Assembly (NCBI GenBank): GCA_003194525.1
Contig: NBIV01000318.1
Coordinates: 1-64,000 of the forward strand
Direction: 5' to 3'
Length of the DNA stretch: 64,000 bases
Source: Gracilariopsis chorda
Lineage: Eukaryota; Rhodophyta; Florideophyceae; Gracilariales; Gracilariaceae
In this document: positions 34,779 through 47,683 of the stretch, piece after piece
Layout: every line of letters starts with the position of its first letter
How positions within the stretch are numbered: position 1 is the stretch's first letter
Notes under the pieces: generated by a model
What the model saw: the letters and a program-made list of their open reading frames with translations, nothing else
Database searches by the model: none
What the model was told of the DNA's origin: nothing
Made by a program: the position numbers and the translations under genes

Positions 34779-36223
34779 ATGTCTGAGACGCAGTCAACCC
34801 CTGAAAGCGGCCACCACACGGATGAATCTACACCGGAAATCACATACCGGGAACCTTCTTTTGTTTCTACTTCCATCAATCATCCACAACTGGTGCGCAC
34901 AGAGTCCGTTTCAATCAGGAAGTTTCCTGGCCTTTATTATCAGTATCGCAAGGAAATCACCGCTCGCGCTCTACAACTTGCCGTAGTAGACTCTAAGACG
35001 ACAGACCCAGTCCGACCGGTTAATCTCACGTAATGTGTTGATCTGGTATGGCTAGAGTCTATCGTTGACCTCAACCTCATACCGGATCTTTCCGGTCCTG
35101 ACATGGTTACTGATGATATGCTGCATACATTTCTGGAACAGCGATTGCAGACTAAGCGGACATATATTTCGCTCTCAGCTCTGAATGTACTCATGGAGAA
35201 AGAACTTCGACTGGACATGTCCGAAACATCCGCACCAATGCGGATGGAAAATCTATTCGCGTCCTATTTGTCGGTTCTGAGGTGACATGGAATGAAATGG
35301 GTCACGATATCTCGACCCAAAACAGCAATTGGCCACATCATTTTCGCCGTGAAACCGAAATCTTTACGCACAAAGCTCGAATCAAGCATTGAATTCTCTC
35401 ACATGGAACTAAACAAAGATTTCAACGGTTTCTTCAAACACACCATGGCCGTGTCTCAATGTTTTGACGACCTTGATAACGGCCTCTCCTCCGGCGGCTC
35501 TAGCTCTCACTCTCGTAAAGAACGAAAAAGCTCATCATGGGAGAAAACGGCTGGGAACTCCGCATCAAGCACGGCAAGCAGTAAGCCGCGCAAATCACGT
35601 TCACACAGCAGGCCTCCTCCCCCGTGCCCACACCAACCGTGCAAGAAGAAGAAATTAAGCCACTGGATCGATGACTGTGATTTGTGTACTGATGAGGAGA
35701 GGCACGAATACAAGGCTGAGTTTGCGGCGAAGAAGGCCACTGATGGACCTTTGAAATCCACACGCAGCCAGAAAATTAAGCAAAAGTCCAGCGATAATAA
35801 GGGCACAGTGAAAACACTGCAGCCTTCGAAAACCTCCCACCCAGGCCCGTGCTGCGTCATCACCGTATCGGACGGCCATACCTTCTTAGATGGTACTGGA
35901 AGTTGTGACGACGGCAGTGACGACAGCATCGTGTCACCAAGTCTCGCTGAGAAGGGAGCACTAAAGGACATTGGAACAATTGCTGCCATCAAAACCACTC
36001 ACCTCTCTGTCGCGCTGAAATCTGGTCCCAACCCGCAAATCTTCGCATTTTCTAGGACATGGACAGCACCGCGCACAGTCCTGCATCTTTCTTCAGGCAG
36101 TCTGGCTCTGGTCAACATCACGTACTTGGGTGTGGATAATGACCTTGCATGCGAGGAACTACTCATCAGCCGCCCTGTTCTACGCCATCTTCGTGTAGAC
36201 ACGGAAACACTACTGGACAAAAA
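34779..36223 (+). mobile_element. G3 gag and protease region
   Basis: It opens MSETQSTPESGHHTDESTPE. The gag core is followed by a Ser-rich linker and a Cys/His knuckle (CPHQPCKKKKLSHWIDDC near 35630-35680), then a retropepsin-like stretch (TFLDGTGSCDDGS) near 35880. The region is cut at 36223 by insertion of G4. Confidence 0.7.
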
Positions 36224-36996
36224 TGTAGTGCAATACCCCGAGATGGGAGCAGACACACAAGGGTGTTCGACGTCCGCCTCTGTGAGGGTAGCGCAGCGGC
36301 AAAACCACCTGTGGTGAGCACAGGAAGCGGGGTGTAAGACCGGGACTCACCGTCACGACTAGCGTACAGGTGTAGAAACCAAGACAGACCACGAAGTGGG
36401 AAAGCGGAAAATGCAGCGACACACGAGTGGTGGGCGACGCGCAAGAGCGGTGCGGTGTCCACACGAGTGGGGCGGTGGTAGCGGAGCAACGGTAATCACC
36501 GGTAGTCGCAGAAACAACGACACCTGTATACGGGACAAAAGAACAATAACCGCGGTAAAAGCGTGCACAGAAACAAACACAGTAGTGGTAAGAATGTGCT
36601 GAAGCTCCACGAGGTGGGTAACTAGGCCTTCACAGGATGGCGTCTCTCCAGATGGAGGTGGACACTCACCATGGAACCTGAGTTAGAGCCAGACACTCGC
36701 TTGTTGCGTTTACTTTGACCCGGGCAGCCGGAGCTCACACACATAAGTACTGGTGGCCCGCGCCCTGACAGTACAGTAGTAATTAACTAATAATATCCCT
36801 AAGGGGTTGCGAAAATCTACACACGTGTGGCACAAGCCAGCAATGCTGTGCACTACACTGGTCAACCAAATTGGGGCCCTTCAAACGGAAACAACATACC
36901 GGTGTAACACTCATACTCCATGGTAGAGAGGTTAGCATCGCCAACGCGTAATATGACTGCACCATGTGCTGATACGGCTATTAGCGTTGCACTTCA
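36224..36996 (-). repeat. 3' LTR of G4 (773 bp)
   Basis: It begins TGTAGTGCAA and ends TTGCACTTCA on the plus strand, a 9/10 terminal inverted repeat. Near-identical to 46906-47678. Confidence 0.95.
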
Positions 36997-36999
36997 TGT

Positions 37000-37010
37000 C
37001 CCCCTCCTTA
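37000..37010 (-). promoter_or_regulatory. 3' polypurine tract of G4
   Basis: The minus strand reads TAAGGAGGGGG three bases before the 3' LTR, the position of a plus-strand primer. Confidence 0.7.
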
Positions 37011-37202
37011 AGGAGCAAGAACCACCTCTGAGGACTGTTCGTGGCGACATCGCGTTGAGCGTAAATATGTCCGCGTCGAAGGATGGCACGTTATCCGCCT
37101 CGGGGTTCTTCATCACGCAAGTGGACATACACCGAGAGCAACTCGACAACTGTACTTCTCCGCCTATTCCGCGACGAACGTCCTTGTCTTCCGCTCCTAC
37201 TG

Positions 37203-38929
37203 CGATGAATCCGCACGACACCAATCCGCATGGAAGGAACGACCTTCCGCCATCGGGTTTCTTCTCCGGCTTTCGGACTGCACCACTCCTGTCTTCTGCA
37301 GGTCCTCCAACCAACGCCTCAGGCGGTATACCTGCCACTCCGAGCATGTTGGTTCAATCGCCTGCGGCGAGCGCATTACCATCATATGATGAGCTCGTTT
37401 CCGTTGATCCGGCCGAACATCCGTCTCGCTACAGCGGTGCGCCCTGGTTTCACCCAACATTGGTGCAGCATGAAGACATCATCGAACAGTACGCTGATGG
37501 TAATGGGCTCCTGCCGGGTGATTTTCATGTTTGGATGACACTCAGCTTCGACTGTCGTAACCGGGTTGCCGTGCCAACACACGTTCTGGTCCACCGTCGT
37601 GGTGAGAATGGGGCGCAAGCGCGTATCGCGATGATTCAACTCGCGTATCAGCGGCTGTATCGGACTCCTTCGTAATTCCCGGTCCCAGAAGAATATCACT
37701 TTGATATCGCATTCTACCGCACCCAAGGCGAGATGGGGTATGGCGACCGCTTAGCAGCGTTGGCTCCTTCCATCCTGGAACGGGGTCCGGCAGCAACAGT
37801 CCACCAGAACTATCTGTGTTGGGCGAGACCGATCCTTCGTGCTGAGTTCCGTTATCTTCGCCATCATCCGCGGTCTAACTTTCTCCAGATGATCCGTTTC
37901 GAACGTCGCTCGCGATCCCACTTCGAGTATATGATACCGTATCAGAACGTTGAAGCTGAGCGCATCCGACCGCAGTATATGCGAGGCCGTTACGTTCCTC
38001 TACCCAGGATGTAGGCTGCCTACGAGGCTTGCAGGGGTTGCCATAGCGAGCTTCCGCCGTGCATCACCTACATCGGTAGTCGACTGTCCAGCAATCCGTT
38101 CTCCGGGTGGTGGTCCGTTGTACTCACTGAGTGGGTCGCCCGCGCAGCGCCGTATCTTCTCTTCGAGGTCTACGACCAGTTCAGACTGTGGTATCTCCCT
38201 CCGCGAGTGCGTAGCGGCATCCGTGAAGTGGATCTCTCCCTCGTTTTCGGCGGTGCCGGCAAATATAATGAGGCGCTCTCCCTGTTGGACGCGATGGGCC
38301 AGGTTGACTGGAACAGTGTTCCCATTCAATGGAGTCACCGTCATCAAGGTACCAACCCAGCCGACCGGTCTCCGGGGCACCCTACTCCGTTAGCGGGTGA
38401 TTACGTCTACTACGATCCTGTAGAGCGTCGTTTCATCTCCGAACTGGAAGCATTGCCACTCCGCGATCGCGAGCGAGTTGTTCCACCGGGTCATCCGACG
38501 GGCTACATCGTCACTGACGGATACTTCCAACCCTACGAGGAGGCCGATCAAATGATGGACAATGATTCTCCCACGACTGGGGTGGGCGCGAGCGGTGGCG
38601 ATGGCCTTTCCTCAGCTGAGGGCTCCAGGATTCCGGCGTATACCACTTCCGGTCCGTCCGTGGCTCCTCCGGCTGGGCCGAGTCACGTTCCATCATGGAA
38701 CATTCCCCACGTCGGTGGTGGTCCCTTCCATACCGCTCCGGTTGGAAGTAGCGCGCCATCGGCGGATGTGTCCGGTCAAGACCGTGCGGCCATCATTGCC
38801 CAATTCCTTGGCGAACTAGTAATGGATACCTCGGGATCTTCCGGTGACATCTCGCAAATGCGGGCGGTCATGCTAGCGTGGCTGGCGCAGCCAGGCCATC
38901 CTCATCAGAGTGCTGGTCCATCCTCTTGA
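37203..38929 (+). mobile_element. Antisense open region inside G4, product unknown
   Basis: On the strand opposite to gag-pol, one reading frame is kept for about 1.7 kb with only about two interruptions. The N-terminus is Pro/Ser/Thr-rich (MNPHDTNPHGRNDLPPSGFF). The middle is aromatic- and Arg-rich (FHVWMTLSFDCRNRVAV, YHFDIAFYRTQGEMGYGDRL, LCWARPILRAEFRYL). The C-terminus is again Pro/Ser/Gly-rich. An AATAAA signal follows at 39022-39027. No known domain is recognised. Long antisense or extra frames between pol and the 3' LTR are known in some plant Gypsy lineages, but the product here is undescribed to me. Confidence 0.6.
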
Positions 38930-39201
38930 GGGAGCAAAGCGATGTTCCCAACGGTTGGCGTCCACCGTCCCTGATAGTGGGGGTCGTGTTAGTAGTAAAC
39001 AGGGGGAATTACGTGTTAACGAATAAACGCTGAACTTCCCTCGTGAGGCTTGTGTCTTTTTCTCCTTTTTCTTCTTGCTTCTTCCTATCCAAGGTCTTCA
39101 TCTTCTCTTCATGAGCCATCTTCATCTTCTCTTCATGAGGTTTCCAATCTTCTCGTCTTCTCGACGCCTCCATGTTCACACCGGGAAACCGGGCTCGCGG
39201 T

Positions 39202-42200
39202 TCACCTGATCGATTCAGTGGCTTCCACAACGAGCGCACGGTCAATCGTGCCGGGTATTCCCGTTCTGATACGGTGGTGATACTGCACGATTTTCGGTCG
39301 GGGCAAGTTCTCTACCGGTTCGTCCGTGTCATGGGACGGTAGGTACCCATACCAGCGTACCGGGTACTGAATATATCCCTCTGGGTTGTAACTGTGCCCG
39401 AAAATACGGTCGATAATGAACTCCTTCGAGTAAACATCACGCTTTGCGGTTCCGGTTGCAGTCCGCACGACGGTAGTTTCCGACGGCGGAGCCGGTGATG
39501 GCTCCGTCCAACGGTTCCTGGCGCTCGCTTGCGGCGTCGGCCACGGGATTCCCTGATGAGGGTAAACTGAATCCCTCGTTGAGGTTGAGTTTACCCCATC
39601 GGGTTCGGGAGATCGTACCGCTAAACTGCGAAGGCTTCCTCGTCCCATTTGTGACGGTTGGCGACGGGGAGGCGGTTCATGGGCCACGGCACGTGCCGGT
39701 TGGCGAGGCGTATCCAAATGGTTGGCTGTCGTCATCTTGTATTGCAGAGCTGTGTCACCATGAGTGGGTGTGCGGTGCACATCTCGCAACACGTGGCAGT
39801 CGGGCTCTCCTGCATATGCAGTGTGGGCCACCCCTGCTGGGGTTGACGCAACCAGTCTTCCACTACTGTGAGCTGAATCCAGATGATCTGAGCTGCTCGG
39901 TACAGTACCAGAGAGACTTACTCTGATGAGAGACGATTGAAATTCAGATAACCCATCTGTGGGACCATGAGCATCCCTTTGCGAGGGTATAGAAGCGTCC
40001 TGTACGTCAGGGTTCCATAAGTCGGGATCTGCCGTGACTTCTTTAGTCTGCGCTGCAGCGGCGGGGCTTCTTACGACATCCTCGACGGCCGTCGGTGAGC
40101 GGGGGGCCAACGGAGCGTCCGGGTTCTGAGCCAGGCTTCCTGCGTCCACTCCTCCAATGGGAGATGATACAACAGCGTCCGTGTCCGGTTGCCTTGACAG
40201 CGTCTCGCGAGTGCTGTTGACAGTTCGCTCGCTCGACGGAGGTGACTGCGTAGCGTGCTCACGAGGCTGCCCATCAGCGGGGCCGGTCCTTCCAGTCTGC
40301 TGAGTTAGTTCCACGCGTGCGGCGGTAGCGTGCGATGTCCCTACTTCAGGTTGTCGTGTCTCACGAGAGCTTACCAGAGCTCGCGATGGCGGTGTAGACT
40401 TCCCCAAAAAGCGGGATTGACTGGCCTACTCCCCCTCCTTAGCCGGGGCGGCGAGAGGGCTTGAAACAAAGTCTGACGGTGGTTCGACACGCGGCGTAAA
40501 GCGTGAACGAACGTGTACCGGAGTTTCCGAAGATTGCTACGACAGCATCGGTATGTCCGACAGTCCTCTCGACGGGCGCGCAACGCTAATTGCGCGGTGC
40601 AAGGATCCTGCTGCGGCAGTTGGCATCAATTGAACGTCCGGGGTTCCGGGAGCAGAAACGACTTCCGAATGCGGGTAAGGGGCTCGTTCGACACGATCAC
40701 GGCTGAACCGTTCCTGAGAATCACCAACGTCCAGTACAACTGTGTCTCGGCTCACCGAAATGACTTTGTAGGGGCCATCCGCAATGGGCGACAGTTCGTG
40801 GCGTTTCTCCTTCTCAGGGTTGTAGTATTACTTCATGACGAAGACGAACTGTCCTGCTTCCAGCGAGGGAAGGGGCCGACGGAGTCGGGCATCGAAATTT
40901 CGTTGATACGCGCGTTGCGCTCGCTTCATTGAATATTTCGTGACCGGGACCATCCGTGTTAGCCAATCCTTCCATCGGAGGTAATGATCAACCGTTGACG
41001 GGTACCTGTCCTGCGTTGACTGCGAATCTATCGCCACAGGCGGCGGCGGACGCGAGAGCACCAGCTCGAAGGGTAATAAGCCGGTTACTCTGTGTACCTG
41101 CGTATTATACGCGTATGTCACGGTATCGGTGTACAAATCCCAAGTACGGGGGTGCTCAACCGTATATGCACGCAGAGCGGACAACAACGTTCGGTTAAAC
41201 CATTCCACCTGCCCATTAGCCTGGGGATGGTATTTCTTTGTAAACAGATTCCTGATATCAAGTATTCTACAAACGTCTTGGAAGAAACGCGCGGTGAACT
41301 GCGGTCCGTTGTCGGATAAAAGACTAACCGGTGGACCGTAGACGAGAACCCAGTGACGGACGAATGCTTCGGCCACTGAACGTGCGGTAATCTTCTTCAA
41401 CGGTACAGTCCGGACGAGTTTGGAGAACCTATCCGTTATTACGAGTAGAAGCTTGTTACCACGTGAAGTGTGAAGGAACTCACCGAGGATATCGATAGCG
41501 ACAAGTTCTAACGGGCCCCGTGCCGGGAACAGGGTCAACGTCTTCGCATAGCGGCGCAGTTTCACTTGTTCACGAGCACAGTGAGTACAATACCAAACAA
41601 TCGCGTAGCAATCCAACGCAAGTGCGGGCCCGTAAAAATGCCGACGTAACGTCGTGTAGAGCCTCCTTCCACCAGGGTGTGCAGCTAACTTCGAGAAATG
41701 CGAGAGATGCAATACTCTTGACTGAAGGGAATGGGGAACCACTATTTGTGACGAAGAAGACCCAGTCCTTACCAATTTACCTTGTGAGTCAACTCCAAAA
41801 GGAATGTGAGCCCCTCCATTGAGTTGGGCACGAATCTTCGTATAAAACGGGTCTCCATACTGTTCGCGGATCATCTCTTCGGGAGTGATCGGTGCGAAGG
41901 ATCCGGTATCCGGTTCGCTACCGTCAGCGACGAGCAGATCATCAACAATGTCATCTGAAACCAGATCATATCTTGAACTCGCTTCAAGGAGGAAACAAGG
42001 GATATCATCGTCATTGACGGGAAGGGTTTCCGCATCGGTTCCTAAACGAGACAGAGCGTCAGCCTGGTATTTAGGGAACCCTTTTTATAGAAGACTTCAT
42101 AATCGAACTCAGCGAGGCGTAGTCTCCAACGCATCAGGCGACCGGTAGGTTCCGTGACGGACATTAACCAACGCAAAGCGGAGTGGTCCGTATTAACGGT

Positions 42201-44444
42201 GAAGTGTGTGCCAATCAGATGTGTTCTGAGTGTTTGCAGAGCCCATACCATGGCGAGGCATTCCTTTTCAGGGACTGAGTAGTTCCGTTCGTGGACGTTG
42301 AGCGTTCTGGACCAAAAACCGATTGGTTTTCGTTCCCCATCGGGAGTCGTTTGGAATAACGCACAACCAATTTGGTAATCACTCGCATCCGTATCCACGG
42401 TATAAAGTAACCCATTCTTAGACAACGATAATATCGGTGCAGAGGTGACAGCCTCCTTCAGAGAGTTGAAAGCTTCCACCTGTGCAGGGTTAAGGGGGCC
42501 CAGTTTTGGCGGTTGTCCTTTTCTGAGAAGATCATTAAGGGGTCCCGCAATCTTTGCGAAGCTTGGAATGAACAGTCGATATACGTTATATAACCGTAGA
42601 AAGGAGCGGAGTTCCGTTTGGGTTCTCGGGTGCTTGGCCTCTTTGAGATATTTGACTCGAGCTTCCTGTATCAGCAAGCGCCCAGGGCGAATGACGTGGC
42701 CCAGGTACTTAACCGACTCGGTAAAGAATTCGCACTTCCTCAGCTTGAGGGTTACTCCAGCATCACGCAACGTGGTCATGATTTCACGAACGTGTTCTAA
42801 ATGATCATCCAAGTTGTTCGAGAAGACTATGATATCGTCAAGATAGACGAGGCACGATCGCCATTTGAAGCGGGCCAAGAGGATATCCAACGCAAGCTGG
42901 AAAGTAGCGGGAGCGTTTGTTAATCCAAACGGCATACGCTTAAAGCGGTACAAACCTGAATGACAGACGAAAGCGGTCTTATCACGGTCTTCCGGTCTTA
43001 CTGGTACTTGCCAGTATCCCCAGTTCGCATCCAATGTGGAGAAGACAGTCGCCTCACCGAGAGAGTCAATATACTCATCCATTCGCGGTATGGGGTACAC
43101 GTCTTTCACGGTGGCGGCATTAAGGTGACGGTAGTCGATGCAAAAACGCAAAGTCCCATCGGGTTTCGGAGCCAGTACTACTGGGGATGCCCACGGTGAT
43201 GGAGCGGGCTCTATCACGCCTTCGTGGAGCATTTTATCCACATGAAACTGTTCCTCCTCCCTTGCCTTGGAGCCTGCCCTATAGGGGTGTTGAGCAATCG
43301 GCTTGGTGTCGGGTACTAGATCAATCCGGTGTTACGTGGCCGAGACCTCCCCGAGGGATCCATCCCACATTGAGGTGAACTCTCGCAACATATTTTGCAA
43401 CTTCTCGCGGTGTGAATCCAGTACATGACCCAGATCCAGATCTTCTAGTTCCTTTACAGGGTCCAACTTATCGTAACTCGTAGGAACGGCCTTCTTTTCC
43501 GAATCTTTCGTGTTGAGCGACTCCACAGAAGAGTGGGAACCCTCCCCCTTCTTAGCATGAGGCGTATCATTTCGTTCTTGAACTAATCCGAGTACATCGG
43601 CTGCGCACACATTTGTAGGGATTAAAGCCGTTGGATGCGGAAGTACAGTATCAACTACTTGGTTCTTCGCCAGGTACTGCGGCTCCTTGCCAAAGTTGGC
43701 TATCAAGACCTGAAAGGGGTGTTGATTTGAGATCTGAACGACACCATTAGCCAGGGCCAATTGATACTTCTCGTACAGCGAAGTGAGCTGTTGAACAACA
43801 CGCAATCCTCTTGGAGCGGCAGTTACTGAAACCCACGCCTGTGATTCGGGCGGTATGGAGATTGGCCGTGCGACACGTAGCTTGGGCGACTCCTTTGGAG
43901 GTGACGAATCCTGCAAGGGCGCCGGAAGAGGAACCAACTTGGATGAGGCACGCCATAATGAACGACGAACTATCGGAATGATGGAACCATCTTCTAGTTC
44001 AACTTCTCGCGCACGCGGACGAATTGACTCTACGAAGCGATCGCAGAAGTCACATCCCAAGATAACGGGGGCCGCAAGCGTCTTACAGACGATGAATTCG
44101 AGCTGCATCGAACAGTTACCAATCCTGATCATCAGAGAAACCGTACCAGCCGTTTTCAACGGGTTGTTATTGGCATCACCAACGTCCATGACGGGTCCTT
44201 GTCTAACAAGAGAACGCATTTCAGGTGGTAAGAGAGATTCGACAATGAAATTGGGGCCAGCAGCTGTATCCAGAATAGACAGATGACGCACCATATACTG
44301 GGCGGAAAGGCCAAAGTCAGCGAAAACTTTGTAGTTTCGCTTGGCCATTACCATGACTCTATCCGGTGACCGGTGATTCTTACACCGTATCCACGGGCGA
44401 CGTAACTCACCGAGGTGGGCCGAGTCCACGTCTGTGGTGGTCAA
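39202..44444 (-). mobile_element. G4 pol: protease, RT, RNase H, integrase, chromodomain
   Basis: Protease: LSILDTAAGPNFIVES. RT: TLRFCIDYRHLNAATVKDVY, RMPFGLTNAPATFQ and CLVYLDDIIVFSNN. RNase H: YTVDTDASDYQIGCALFQ. Integrase: HHCC finger (HFSKLAAHPGGRR, WYCTHCARE) and a DDE core (VAIDILGEF, LLSDNGPQFT, NGQVEWFNRTL). The C-terminal part is low-complexity and ends in a chromodomain (FIIDRIFGHSYNPEGYIQYP, then VRWYGY) near 39290-39430. Chromodomains steer chromovirus integration to marked chromatin. Confidence 0.9.
40431..40441 (-). promoter_or_regulatory. Second, internal copy of the G4 purine tract
   Basis: The 11 bases CCCCCTCCTTA at 37000-37010 recur exactly here, 3.4 kb upstream in element orientation, between the integrase and the chromodomain-bearing region. 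It could serve as a central polypurine tract. Confidence 0.45.
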
Positions 44445-46640
44445 TAATTATCTTGAAAGGATCTTGACCGGGGAGCAAGGCTTTGACGCCTCAGGCGCCG
44501 ATGACCGCGACTCAGGCGCCTCTCTAAGAAAGACTCCCCCACTCTGTTTTCCTGAGCGGCATCCGTTTTCACGGGAATGATATTTCGCGGCATTGACGCG
44601 GTTAGCGGAGCCGGTTGCCGAGAAATAGAACCATCCACCGAAGCGGCTTGACTCACAGAAGCGGTGGCCGGGGAAGAACCAGTGTTGGGTACCGCTTCAG
44701 ATTGAACTGGTGTAGACTTACGAGGAAACTCGGTCTTCGCACGCAAGTATGCGGTAACAGGAACTGATGCCTGTTCTTCCTGGGTCAGGGCTTCGTAGTT
44801 AACAACCACTTTGGGCATCTCCCTCAGAGTGATGATACACTGCGGGGCCGTGTGTCCATGGTCGTAACAAAGGTAACAGATCAACGTCTGGTGTCTCCCG
44901 ATGTTTCGGTTGTCCTGAAACTTCACCGCCGACGAGCGCGTATCCACCCAACCAGGTCTCTGGTAACGATTTCCGTTAGCATACGGGACTTGTGGGCCGC
45001 GAACGTGGTGGCGATCTGCATACAGCAGTTGAATATCCGGTTCCACCGAAGGTTCTGTTGTGGAAGGGAGCTCCGTTGTGGGTATGGAAACCAGATCATG
45101 CTGAGTAAAGTAAACATTATCAACCTCACGTCGAGAGTACTTCTGGGGCAGCAGTGAAACTGATGACGGGGCGGCCTCCATGTGTAGGGCCTGCGATCTG
45201 ACTCGGCTTCTGGAGCGGGCACGTAGAGCATCTCCTTCCGCCTTCGCGTACTGTACCAATTCTAAGTAGGTAACCTTTCTCCTGTCTTCCCGACGTTGGC
45301 CCACAAGAGTGCGAATAGCCGTATCCAATCCGTCGATAAACATTGTACAACGCTCGCTAGCGGAATAAACACTGCCACATCGGTGGAAGGCCTTGTTCAG
45401 TCTAACTGAGTACTCGGTCTCCGTTTCCTTCCGGCGTTGCTGAGTATCGCGCAGGGCCAGGATAGCTTCCTGTATTGCGGTTCCTGTCGCGTACGAGCGT
45501 AGCAAATACTGAACGGCTTCGGGCCAACAAGTGACCCCTCCTTCAGAGGCACGAGACGAACCTCTTACAGAGTTGAATTGATCTTCAGCGATTCCACGTA
45601 AGAAATACGGTAGGGCGACGTAAGCCTGTCCTTCACTCATTCCGAGGATATCCGCCTCCGCTACAAAGCGTGAAAGAAAATCCAGAACGAGAATCGGATC
45701 CTCTCCAGTGAAATTCTGGTTACGGAAAGACAAAGCCATCCGCTTGATGCAGTCTTTTACCTTCCCAGTTCCACGGGGTGTACGATCCAAAGAGGAATCT
45801 TCCAAACGGTAGTACCGGTATGATAAAAGCTTCCTGTACAAAGGGTTAGTAGGCTTCAGTTCCTTCAAACCGGAGTGCTTTCTTCCCTTCTGTCGGGCTC
45901 TAATCTCACCATGGGTGGCTGCTGAACGACGCGAGTGCGATGAATGAACGCGACTGTCACCGTCAGCAGACGAGTCAGACGAAGCGAATTCCGCAGAGCG
46001 GTTAGAATTCACCGATGACCGGGACGAGTCCGAGTCGTAGTCGTTATCGTTCCGTTTCCGGGGGCGGTTCTTCGTGCGAGCACGGTCACCATGTCGATGG
46101 GAAACCACAGTTGGTGGGTCTGCGACATTTTCATCACCTCTGATGGTATTTTCCAACGTCTCCAGACGGGACAGAACCCGATGAAACTTCGAGTCAACAT
46201 CCTTCACCATATCTGGGTAACCCCTCAAAACCTCCAAAAGGGAATTAACATCAGTCCGTAAAGTACGTAGATCTTCAGATACACCTCCGACGAGATCGGC
46301 ATCAATCATCATACGGAGTGCATCAACCTCATTGACGAGGGCGGCGTGAGAACTTTCAAGCACCGAGGTCTGGGCTTGAAGGTTCTGCACTTGAGCCTCC
46401 AACTCGACAAGGAATGCGTCCTTCTCCGCAGCGGCAGGTACGGAATTCCTAAGCGGAGCATCCGATGAATCAGCAACTGGCAGTTGGGACGACTTAGTCG
46501 ATGGCTTACAGTTTCCAGATCTGCAGTTATCAACATCCGAACGTTCGGGAACTGACCGCGATCGCGGGGGTAAATCAGCGCCGACTTGTCGCGACTTAGA
46601 CTGACCCGAACCAGGGGATCCAATTCCAGAACCCATAATG
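44441..46640 (-). mobile_element. G4 gag
   Basis: The probable start is MGSGIGSPG near 46636. The layout is a Ser-rich N-terminus, a coiled coil (LEAQVQNLQAQTSVLES), an Arg/Ser-rich linker, a gag helical domain (IKRMALSFRNQNFTGEDPIL and RCTMFIDGLDTAIRTLVGQR), then a CCHC knuckle CYLCYDHGHTAPQC near residue 620 from the start of the open frame. The frame is open throughout. Confidence 0.9.
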
Positions 46641-46889
46641 GAGGACACTGAAACTGATCGGAACAGAAAACAAACAACAAACAAACAACAAACGAACAAA
46701 CCTCGAATGAGCGAACATCCACTCCTAAGAGGTACCACGCAACGACTTGTGGGACAACACACCCGAACAATCGGCGATCCTCAACAACACAGTTGGTCAC
46801 AAAGCAAAATAAACTTCAACGAGTAATTCGGCAACCAGGTAGCTAATCCGGTAAACCGAGATCGCAAAACACACTTCGCTGGTCTTCTA

Positions 46890-46902
46890 GGTTGGGAGAC
46901 CA
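46890..46902 (-). promoter_or_regulatory. Primer-binding site of G4
   Basis: The minus strand reads TGGTCTCCCAACC three bases after the 5' LTR. The TGG start fits complementarity to a tRNA CCA end; the tRNA is not identified. Confidence 0.6.
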
Positions 46903-46905
46903 GTT

Positions 46906-47678
46906 TGTAGTGCAATACCCCGAGATGGGAGCAGACACACAAGGGTGTTCGACGTCCTCCTCTGTGAGGGTAGCGCAGCGGCAAAACCACCTGTGGTGAG
47001 CACAGGAAGCCGGGTGTAAGACCGGGACTCACCGTCACGACTAGCGTACAGGTGTAGAAACCAAGACAGACCACGAAGTGGGAAAGCGGAAAATGCAGCG
47101 ACACACGAGTGGTGGGCGACGCGCAAGAGCGGTGCGGTGTCCACACGAGTGGGGCGGTGGTAGCGGAGCAACGGTAATCACCGGTAGTCGCAGAAACAAC
47201 GACACCTGTATACGGGACAAAAGAACAATAACCGCGGTGAAAGCGTGCACAGAAACAAACACAGTAGTGGTAAGAATGTGCTGAAGCTCCACGAGGTGGG
47301 TAACTAGGCCTTCACAGGATGGCGTCTCTCCAGATGGAGGTGGACACTCACCAGGGAACCTGAGTTAGAGCCAGACACTCGCTTGTTGCGTTTACTTTGA
47401 CCCGGGCAGCCGGAGCTCACACACATAAGTACTGGTGGCCCGCGCCCTGACAGTACAGTAGTAATTAACTAATAATATCCCTAAGGGGGTGCGAAACTCT
47501 ACACACGTGTGGCACAAGCCAGCAATGCTGTGCACTACACTGGTCAACCAAATTGGGGCCCTTCAAACGGAAACAACATACCGGTGTAACACTTATACTC
47601 CATGGTAGAGAGGTTAGCATCGCCAACGCGTAATATGACTGCACCATGTGCTGATACGGCTATTAGCGTTGCACTTCA
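46906..47678 (-). repeat. 5' LTR of G4 (773 bp)
   Basis: Same length and termini as 36224-36996; followed by the right copy of the AAAAA target duplication. Confidence 0.95.
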
Positions 47679-47683
47679 AAAAA

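Larger units (their letters stand above)
36224..47678 (-). mobile_element. G4: young Ty3/Gypsy chromovirus nested in G3
   Basis: The two 773-bp LTRs (36224-36996, 46906-47678) differ at about seven sites (0.9 percent) and are flanked by AAAAA at 36219-36223 and 47679-47683. Parts on the minus strand: gag 44441-46640; protease about 43332-44440; RT/RNase H about 42042-43241; integrase about 40828-41874; chromodomain-bearing end about 39202-40407. A primer site and a purine tract adjoin the LTRs. It is close to whole, with about four breaks. Unusually, an antisense open region lies between the pol end and the 3' LTR (37203-38929). Confidence 0.95.

Noticed and set aside
36920-37202. Longer start for the antisense region inside the G4 LTR
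   Set aside because: This part is LTR sequence shared with 47600-47678, so coding use is unlikely; the start near 37203 is preferred.
36224-47678. Two 773-bp near-identical blocks as a recent segmental duplication
   Set aside because: TG...CA termini, the AAAAA flanks, a primer site and a purine tract show they are the LTRs of G4.
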